Positions 39,672-45,444 of a stretch of 45,444 nucleotides of DNA are shown here, piece after piece (position 1 is the stretch's first letter; each line of letters opens with the position of its first letter). Location of the stretch: the IMG/VR virus record IMGVR_UViG_3300028030_000021, positions 1-45,444 of that record. One strand, given 5' to 3'. This stretch comes from a virus. The notes under the pieces were generated by a model. The model ran no database searches, had not been told where the DNA came from, and worked only from the letters and a program-made list of their open reading frames with translations. Both the position numbers and the translations under genes were made by a program.

Positions 39672-40211
39672 CTACGGAATAACTCGCATTTTCACAGAGC
39701 CTGCAGTCGTGTCATTCAAATTCGTGAAGTACACGACAGACACTCTCTTGTCGTTAATGATCTTTAATTCATCAGCATCGTTCTCTGAATTACTCGCCTT
39801 CAATACAGCAGGATAAGGAGACACAGATGAATTTAATTGAACCATTATATCAACTGTGCCTAAATTATAGAATTTAATAGACAATGTTTCTGGATCAACA
39901 ATCACACTAACTGTACCACCAGCAGGGATGTCAATATCCTGATCATAAACCGAAAGTGGAGCGTAAGGCTCATCAGAAACTTTCAGCCATATGTCTGATC
40001 CGTAGATAGTGTCAAGAAGCAAATAAGTTTCAACCTCCTGTCCCGGCTGAACTGCTTTCTGACAAGCGTACGGCTCATATGTAGCATCCTTGTAACAAGT
40101 GTCTATAAAAGTTTGTTTCTGTCCACTGACATTTTGGTAAGTTCCTGCGTATGAAACAACACAAGAAAGGAGAAAAATTATCAAAGTTGTAACAGATATT
40201 ATTGTTCTCAT
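39672..40211 (-). CDS. Exported protein of unknown function
   Basis: A 179-residue protein with a Sec signal peptide (hydrophobic TLIIFLLSCVVSYAG, cleavage near YAG-TY). A possible disulfide pair lies in DTCYKDATYEPYACQK. The rest is beta-rich (IDIPAGGTVSVIVDPETL). It is the first exported gene of the island, separated by 3 bases from the coiled-coil membrane protein. No family is recognised. Confidence 0.65.
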   Translation of the reverse strand: MRTIISVTTLIIFLLSCVVSYAGTYQNVSGQKQTFIDTCYKDATYEPYACQKAVQPGQEVETYLLLDTIYGSDIWLKVSDEPYAPLSVYDQDIDIPAGGTVSVIVDPETLSIKFYNLGTVDIMVQLNSSVSPYPAVLKASNSENDADELKIINDKRVSVVYFTNLNDTTAGSVKMRVIP

Positions 40212-40214
40212 ATT

Positions 40215-40526
40215 CTATGAGCCTCCTTGAAGTAATGACAATATAGTGTTTTGATGTGTTCGATATTCTTCTAAATTCTGATCTATTCTCTTCTCTAACT
40301 GACTAACGAGAACATCTAACTTGTCTGACAATTTATCAACACTCTGTACAACAAGTTTTGTTTTCTCGTCATTTATCTGTCTGACAAGATTACAATCTGT
40401 TTTCTTCATAAACTCCTCCTCAAGTTTTACAACAGAACGCCTAATAAAGAACCAAGCCAAAGCTCCTGCAGACGCACTTCCACCAGCTCCTCCAATAACC
40501 AGTGCATCCAAAACAGAAAAGTCCAT
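40215..40526 (-). CDS. Membrane-anchored coiled-coil protein (spanin or holin-accessory candidate)
   Basis: A 103-residue protein from ATG 40526, which overlaps the upstream stop as TGATG. Residues 8-30 contain one hydrophobic, Gly/Ala-rich segment, followed by a long coiled coil (VVQSVDKLSDKLDVLVSQLEK). This resembles inner-membrane spanins and some holin accessory proteins. The location just before exported genes fits a lysis role, but no family motif proves it. Confidence 0.55.
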   Translation of the reverse strand: MDFSVLDALVIGGAGGSASAGALAWFFIRRSVVKLEEEFMKKTDCNLVRQINDEKTKLVVQSVDKLSDKLDVLVSQLEKRIDQNLEEYRTHQNTILSLLQGGS

Positions 40527-41830
40527 CACACCACACTCCAATTGCTCCCATCAAAACACAACCTGACCACACCGTAGTTGGTGCTGATTGTGAAAGATGA
40601 AGCTCCGTCAATAGTAGCATCTCCATGAGGATTAACCACTATGTTGTTTGTTCCCGCATTTCCCGAAGCATCCTTGATAAGAACCTCATGACCAGGCCAC
40701 TGAGCCTCAGGAGTCATATCAATGGAAATCCCTGCCGAACTAACATCAGCCATAATCACCTCATCCAACTGTCTCACACTGTAGCTGTTTGAAGTGTTGA
40801 TAGGCGAAATTACAGGCCGATGAAGCATAAAAGCAGGCGGATAGGCCAGATTATCAATTCCTTTGTAAGGAGCATAAGCATATCCGGTCACCCATACATT
40901 CGGAATCCCGTTATGTATTCCGAATTGAGTAATAGACAAATCTCCGTCCGCTTCAATCTGTTTCACTTGGTCAACATAAACACGCACTTTGTCCGATGCC
41001 ATTGCTACGGAGATCAAATATTCCTGGTCCTGAAGAAAGTTGTAAAGGGCTTGAGTAGTTTCGGTTCCGATTTTGAGGGTGATAGCAGAGAAGGTAGAGT
41101 TGAAAAACAACTCAAAAGCATCAGTCCATAATATTCTCCCTGATTCCCTGGCCGATGACGCCATAGGGATACAACGAATCCCAAAGTTCATCTTATAGCT
41201 TTTAGACAAATTCCAGACCAGATTACAATCGTATCTCTTGTTCTCTTTGGTAGAAAAAGGGGTAACGTGAGATTTGGGTTCTACTTGAATGTGAGCCGCC
41301 CATTTCCCTGAGCCCAGAACTTTGAGCTTGTAGGTTGTAGAGGCGGAAAGGGTTATGTTTGCAGGGCTATTGGTGATGGTTTCTTCCAAGGTCGCTCCCT
41401 GGTATATTTCCAAGGTCGCATCGCCTTCAAACGACACAATGTGATTGGTCTCGCTTCCTGTAGTAAAATTAACCGACACATCTGACGAACCGTCTGGGAT
41501 AGAGATTTTCTTTGTCCCCATAACCCGGTCAAAGATAGCGGTTGTCGGCGAACCCGTATATGTCCAATCGGAAGGAGAAAAAGACTCAGCCGAAGGAATA
41601 AGATTATCAGTTTCTTCAAACGCAGGCAGCCCATAAACCCCGTCTCGCACTCTTCCCAACGTGTAGGGTGGTAATGTTCCTGTGACCTCGTCGAATCTCA
41701 ACACTCCTTCCGGAGGTACAATTTGGGAGTGAAACAGAAAATCTGAGTCGCCCCAATTTGTGTTTACATCCCTGTCCCAGTTCATTTGGTTAGTTTGTAT
41801 TGTAGCAAATCCGTAATGTTCTGTTGACAT
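40526..41830 (-). CDS. Minor virion protein after megatron, tail fibre-like
   Basis: A 434-residue protein just downstream of the tail tip gene (11-base gap). The N terminus includes MNWDRDVNTNWGDSDFLF, which may attach to the tip. Residues about 200-310 look like a laminin/concanavalin-type lectin domain (FELFFNSTFSAITLKIG, VRVYVDQVKQIEADGD). The C terminus, GASSFTISTNYGVVRLC and FDGSNWSVV, is a common terminal motif in phage tail fibres and minor proteins. It may contact host glycans. Confidence 0.65.
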   Translation of the reverse strand: MSTEHYGFATIQTNQMNWDRDVNTNWGDSDFLFHSQIVPPEGVLRFDEVTGTLPPYTLGRVRDGVYGLPAFEETDNLIPSAESFSPSDWTYTGSPTTAIFDRVMGTKKISIPDGSSDVSVNFTTGSETNHIVSFEGDATLEIYQGATLEETITNSPANITLSASTTYKLKVLGSGKWAAHIQVEPKSHVTPFSTKENKRYDCNLVWNLSKSYKMNFGIRCIPMASSARESGRILWTDAFELFFNSTFSAITLKIGTETTQALYNFLQDQEYLISVAMASDKVRVYVDQVKQIEADGDLSITQFGIHNGIPNVWVTGYAYAPYKGIDNLAYPPAFMLHRPVISPINTSNSYSVRQLDEVIMADVSSAGISIDMTPEAQWPGHEVLIKDASGNAGTNNIVVNPHGDATIDGASSFTISTNYGVVRLCFDGSNWSVV

Positions 41831-41841
41831 TATTTGGCCTC

Positions 41842-44800
41842 CTAATCCACCGGAACATAAGCCCTGTAGTCCCCGTAGTATATTACCACGTCCGTGGGCT
41901 TATAGTCCAATTCTGCCTCAACCGTTGAATTCCAATCGCTCCCATCTATAGTCATTTTCAACAAATCATAATTGATCTGAGGAGCTTGTCCGCCGGGATA
42001 TGTCCCCGCCCCGAACCCCCTGATAAGAGGGGCAACAATCCATTTTCCTTTCCTCTGATATACACGGCCCCCTATCCCATAGGATATATCGTTTCCGAGG
42101 TATGATTCGTCTGACATTTGGTTCCCGTACATGACTTGGGCGTGAATATCATACGACAGTCCAAGCCCGTCTTCTGGAACGGGATCGTTTCCAGGGAAAG
42201 AAAGGGAAAAGAGCTGTTGGCTGCTATCTTTTATTCTTGTTCCGTCATATCCCCTCTGAAGGTATGTTCCATAAAGCCCTGGGGCCAAGGCTATTAACTC
42301 CTTATTGTCTGTAATATAATATCCGGTCTCATACCCTTCAATTCTCACCATCGTTTCATTATCAAGCGAAAGAGAGGTTGACGTAGAAATTTGTGTAACG
42401 AAGAAAGAAGATTGATTTCCGTCACCAAAGGTAGCAGTAACCATAACCCAAGCAATATCCGGGCCATAGTCCGCCGAAACATACCATTTGTCAAACGAGT
42501 TAGCAAAATACGCCAAAGTCAAGGTCGGCGACGGGGCTGGCGGAGCCTCCGGATAATCCACCGGGGAAATTTGTTGCGAAAGTATATCGTGAAAAGGTTG
42601 CGACTCCTCATAACCAGAGTAATTCAACAAGCCCGATTCGTCCACTTGAAGATTCATAACCCGGTAATAACTGTCTTTGAGGTTTGTGATTATCCTCACC
42701 CGGTCCCCCACGTGGAAACGCTCCCAGCTTTGGAGTTTGAAGGTGTTGCGGTTATACACCGTGCTAGCAGCTATATACCGGGCCATCATACGGGCCACCA
42801 GCCCATCGGGAGCAATGCTTTGGTTGAGTCTTGAATCTTCCCAATTCAGATTACTTCCGATCATTACCTCATAGGTTTCAACTCTGGTTTTAAGCCCCTT
42901 GTTTTCAAAGTTCGTAGTATCAAAATATGTAACGGAGGCTCGAATATTTGTTTTAATTCCATCCATTATATCCAATGTCCCTTCAATAACATTGGATGAA
43001 TCTACATTATAACTCCCGGTAGTATAAGGCCAATCCTGTATATAGCCTCCTGAAATTTCATAACGCTTTCCTGAATGAATTACGTGATCGAACGGTTCAT
43101 CTATGAAATAGCCGGTTCCGTCTTGTTGAACATTAACCGGATAATCCTTTACATTATACAACGCCCCGTCATCGTCGGGTTTTATGTACTTTGCGGTCAA
43201 CTGACCGTCGTCCACATAAAAGAGGATAGGCATTTGCTTGCTCAAGGTTTTGAGCAACTCTTGGAAAGGAACGGGGTTGTCTATATAAACATTCCAATAC
43301 CAGCCATCGGAGCGAGCTTGTTGAAAAGCGGAAGAGATAGCCGATGTGTTAATGTTCAAAGAGATATTGCGCCTCTGTTCAAAATCATTAACAACAATAT
43401 CCGATACAGGATCAGGATAAGGATATTTCATCCAATGCCCAACTGGTATTCTATATCCATCATCCCAAAAAGACCTTCCTGACCCCATAAGGGTGAAAAG
43501 AGGCCGTGAATCAATATTCCAAAGACTGAACTCTCTCAAAGGCAGATTTCCATCATGAGCATTGTCAACTATGCTCTTATAGTAAAACAACTGAACTGTA
43601 TTACAAACAGTCAAAGTGGTTCCTTTAGGAAGTCCACCCTGAACTGCTTTAGGGTCGAAAAACAAATTGGGCTCGGTCGCTCCGCTGTCTATTGAAGGGC
43701 ACCCCACTTCAGCAAAATAAATCTTCTTGCTGTTCGGAACCCAATCTGTCTGACTGTTTTGAGAGCCGTCTGGATTGTAATTGTAATGATTGTGAGAAAC
43801 CCAATATTTAAGGTTCTTGGCAGCAAAAGCAGGATCGGTTATCGGGGCTGTTCCTCCAACATCGTCTTTCCAATCATCATAATCAGTTATGTAATAATCC
43901 CAATCCCTTCCCTTGGTCCAACCGTCGTAATAATCCTGATAAGCCAAGGTATGGTGTTCTGTCACGCCGTAATAAGCATCGATGAAAACCTCGTCTTGAA
44001 AAGCGAAAAGATCGTCCAACGGTCTCCACCAATACCCGTCATCATCCTTGAATCCGTTTACTTCGCTCCAGTCAGCCGAATACCCAACTAAAACATCGCC
44101 CCAGCCCGCATCGGAAAACTTATTTCTCACCTCTTCCACAATATCCATCAAATACGGAATTGAGGTAAAATGAAACGTCCCGTGAGCATCGGTATAAGTT
44201 CTCACATCGCTCCGATGAGGAGAAGCGTATGTTTTTTGTTGGTTGATTTTTACCAATTCAGAGCAAGCTATGAATCGTTTTGGTTTGAGATTATTATTTA
44301 TGAGAAGGTTAGCATAATAGAGACACTGACTCTTAACCTGGGTCAATAATTCACCTATAGTTTTATGCTCTGGCAACAAGTTGCCTCGCCAAGGCTTTTC
44401 TCCCGGAGGATCAGCAACCTCCATAAAGGAATAGAAAGAAAATTCAAACCCTTGAGAAATAGCATACTGAATCCCTTGAATAAGCCCGTCGTCTGCTGGC
44501 GTTCCTCCATAACAAGGGATTCCGTCTGAATCAAAATAAATCTGCTTTATCTGAGGTTCTCCGTATTGATTGAGAAATTGAACACCCCCTACAGTCGGAT
44601 TATAGTCTGTACAACCTTCCGGGAATCTGGTCTCATACGACACCACTGTGTCTTCGCCTTGACGAACAACCCCGGTATGATATTCCACCCCCCCCGCATT
44701 AACAGGCTTGACCTTCAATTTCATTATTTCTGTATTTTTAGTCTCGGTTCCTACTTGGATGGTGAATCCCATTATTTCTTCATACTTAGGTATTACAAGA

Positions 44801-45444
44801 GTCACAGGGATCAACTCAAACGCATGCATAGGAACAAAACTGTCATCAGCCAAGTCCCAGAACCAAGGAGCAACAAAAGTAAGCCCGATAACATTATCAG
44901 TTCCACCGATGAAATCTTTGACCTCCTTAATAGAGGCTGAAAAATCGGTCTTGCTCTCTGGATTTGTATCATAGGGTTGGTAATCCTTGTTAAAAGGCCA
45001 TTTGTTATAAGTAAGAGCATTCAAAGGCTCCCACTTATCCTTGTAATAATCCACCAGCTTCCATACTTCGGAGTTGTTAAAACACCCGATACTGGTGGAT
45101 ATCACATTTACCCATGCTCCTTTTTGATTATTGTTCTCTGGAAGGGTGGTGGCTAAAAAATCATATTCATCCGAGCCAGGAGTCCGAGTCACAGACACTT
45201 GAAGCGAAGGCATCATGAAAATATTCCGCCCCACTGATCCGTCTAACTCAGCATAGAAAAGGTCTTTGTATTTTTGAGGGTTATCGTAATTGTACTCATT
45301 CCACAACCAAGACACATCGTCTTCATCGCCATTCTTCAAAGTCAACTGAAGAGCGGTGTTGAGTTTCCCATTAACATATATTTCACCTATACGGCAATTT
45401 CCATTAAGCCCTTGAACCAGCCCTAATAACGCCCTAACAAAATA
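41842..45444 (-). CDS. Megatron-like tail tip protein with TIM-barrel domain, main part (continues at left end of the window)
   Basis: This is the 3' part of the tail-tip gene that begins at GTG 556. The segment KKIYFAEVGCPSIDSGATEP then NLFFDPKAVQGGLP is a strong match to the GTA TIM-barrel-like domain of Rhodobacter GTA g15. Before it are blocks typical of a glycoside-hydrolase-like barrel (FSFYSFMEVADPPGEKPWRG, VGYSADWSEV). The last third is beta-rich (MMARYIAASTVYNRNTFKLQ and WERFHVGDRVRI), as in tip-attachment proteins. It forms the base of the tail tip and may handle cell-wall material. Total length is about 1337 aa. Confidence 0.88.
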   Translation of the reverse strand, partial: YFVRALLGLVQGLNGNCRIGEIYVNGKLNTALQLTLKNGDEDDVSWLWNEYNYDNPQKYKDLFYAELDGSVGRNIFMMPSLQVSVTRTPGSDEYDFLATTLPENNNQKGAWVNVISTSIGCFNNSEVWKLVDYYKDKWEPLNALTYNKWPFNKDYQPYDTNPESKTDFSASIKEVKDFIGGTDNVIGLTFVAPWFWDLADDSFVPMHAFELIPVTLVIPKYEEIMGFTIQVGTETKNTEIMKLKVKPVNAGGVEYHTGVVRQGEDTVVSYETRFPEGCTDYNPTVGGVQFLNQYGEPQIKQIYFDSDGIPCYGGTPADDGLIQGIQYAISQGFEFSFYSFMEVADPPGEKPWRGNLLPEHKTIGELLTQVKSQCLYYANLLINNNLKPKRFIACSELVKINQQKTYASPHRSDVRTYTDAHGTFHFTSIPYLMDIVEEVRNKFSDAGWGDVLVGYSADWSEVNGFKDDDGYWWRPLDDLFAFQDEVFIDAYYGVTEHHTLAYQDYYDGWTKGRDWDYYITDYDDWKDDVGGTAPITDPAFAAKNLKYWVSHNHYNYNPDGSQNSQTDWVPNSKKIYFAEVGCPSIDSGATEPNLFFDPKAVQGGLPKGTTLTVCNTVQLFYYKSIVDNAHDGNLPLREFSLWNIDSRPLFTLMGSGRSFWDDGYRIPVGHWMKYPYPDPVSDIVVNDFEQRRNISLNINTSAISSAFQQARSDGWYWNVYIDNPVPFQELLKTLSKQMPILFYVDDGQLTAKYIKPDDDGALYNVKDYPVNVQQDGTGYFIDEPFDHVIHSGKRYEISGGYIQDWPYTTGSYNVDSSNVIEGTLDIMDGIKTNIRASVTYFDTTNFENKGLKTRVETYEVMIGSNLNWEDSRLNQSIAPDGLVARMMARYIAASTVYNRNTFKLQSWERFHVGDRVRIITNLKDSYYRVMNLQVDESGLLNYSGYEESQPFHDILSQQISPVDYPEAPPAPSPTLTLAYFANSFDKWYVSADYGPDIAWVMVTATFGDGNQSSFFVTQISTSTSLSLDNETMVRIEGYETGYYITDNKELIALAPGLYGTYLQRGYDGTRIKDSSQQLFSLSFPGNDPVPEDGLGLSYDIHAQVMYGNQMSDESYLGNDISYGIGGRVYQRKGKWIVAPLIRGFGAGTYPGGQAPQINYDLLKMTIDGSDWNSTVEAELDYKPTDVVIYYGDYRAYVPVD
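45300..45444. repeat. Right copy of the 145-bp terminal direct repeat
   Basis: Matches 1-145 except for A at 45426. The reading frame of the megatron gene is in phase to the last base and continues into the bases after 145 at the left end. Confidence 0.95.

Overview
The window is a complete or nearly complete genome of a tailed phage with a siphovirus-type virion. The first 145 bases recur at the last 145 (1-145 and 45300-45444) with one synonymous mismatch, so the sequence closes to a circle of about 45.3 kb. The large tail gene cut by the window ends is rejoined when it is closed. No integrase, repressor, tRNA, CRISPR or insertion sequence was found. The host cannot be named from the sequence. 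A lipoprotein signal, several Sec signal peptides and a SleB-type lysin point to a didermic (Gram-negative-like) bacterium, but this is inference.

Layout. Two long operons diverge from a control region at about 14.8-15.1 kb. The rightward (early) operon, 15134-28405 on the plus strand, has a KOW-domain protein, an AEP-type primase-polymerase, a SNF2 helicase, an HNH-like protein, an SSB-like-tailed protein, a small SF1 helicase, a family A DNA polymerase with proofreading domain and SSB. It continues with a purine-modification cassette, a DnaQ-like exonuclease, a VRR-type nuclease, small membrane proteins and a dCMP deaminase. The leftward (late) operon starts at 14785 on the minus strand, runs to base 1, re-enters at the right end and finishes at 28406. 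In transcription order it encodes TerS, TerL, portal, MuF-like minor head protein, scaffold, P22-like coat protein, head-tail connector genes, tail terminator, tail tube, a frameshifted G/GT chaperone pair and tape measure. It then has a gene-transfer-agent-like tip (DUF2163, NlpC/P60, TIM-barrel megatron), minor structural proteins, a group of exported proteins with three right-handed beta-helix paralogues, further distal structural proteins and a SleB endolysin. Many adjacent genes overlap by ATGA or TGATG.

Main biological point. Genes at 24499-26148 form a contiguous PurZ-MazZ-DatZ cassette, with a family A polymerase just upstream. This is the recognised gene set for replacing adenine by 2-aminoadenine (base Z) in phage DNA: MazZ turns dGTP to dGMP, PurZ condenses dGMP with aspartate to a dSMP-type intermediate, host PurB and kinases finish dZTP, DatZ removes dATP, and the polymerase copies with Z. 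The PurZ has the diagnostic Asp-to-Ser change in the GxEGK loop. The DatZ is unusual in having His-Glu in place of the canonical His-Asp doublet.

Other points of interest are a good -1 frameshift site for the tail chaperone, the exported beta-helix island inside a late operon, and an 11-bp tandem duplication that knocks a signal peptide out of frame. Others are duplicated 45-bp promoters, a possible antisense RNA between a GTCT inverted repeat and a strong hairpin, and several small genes not obvious by length alone.
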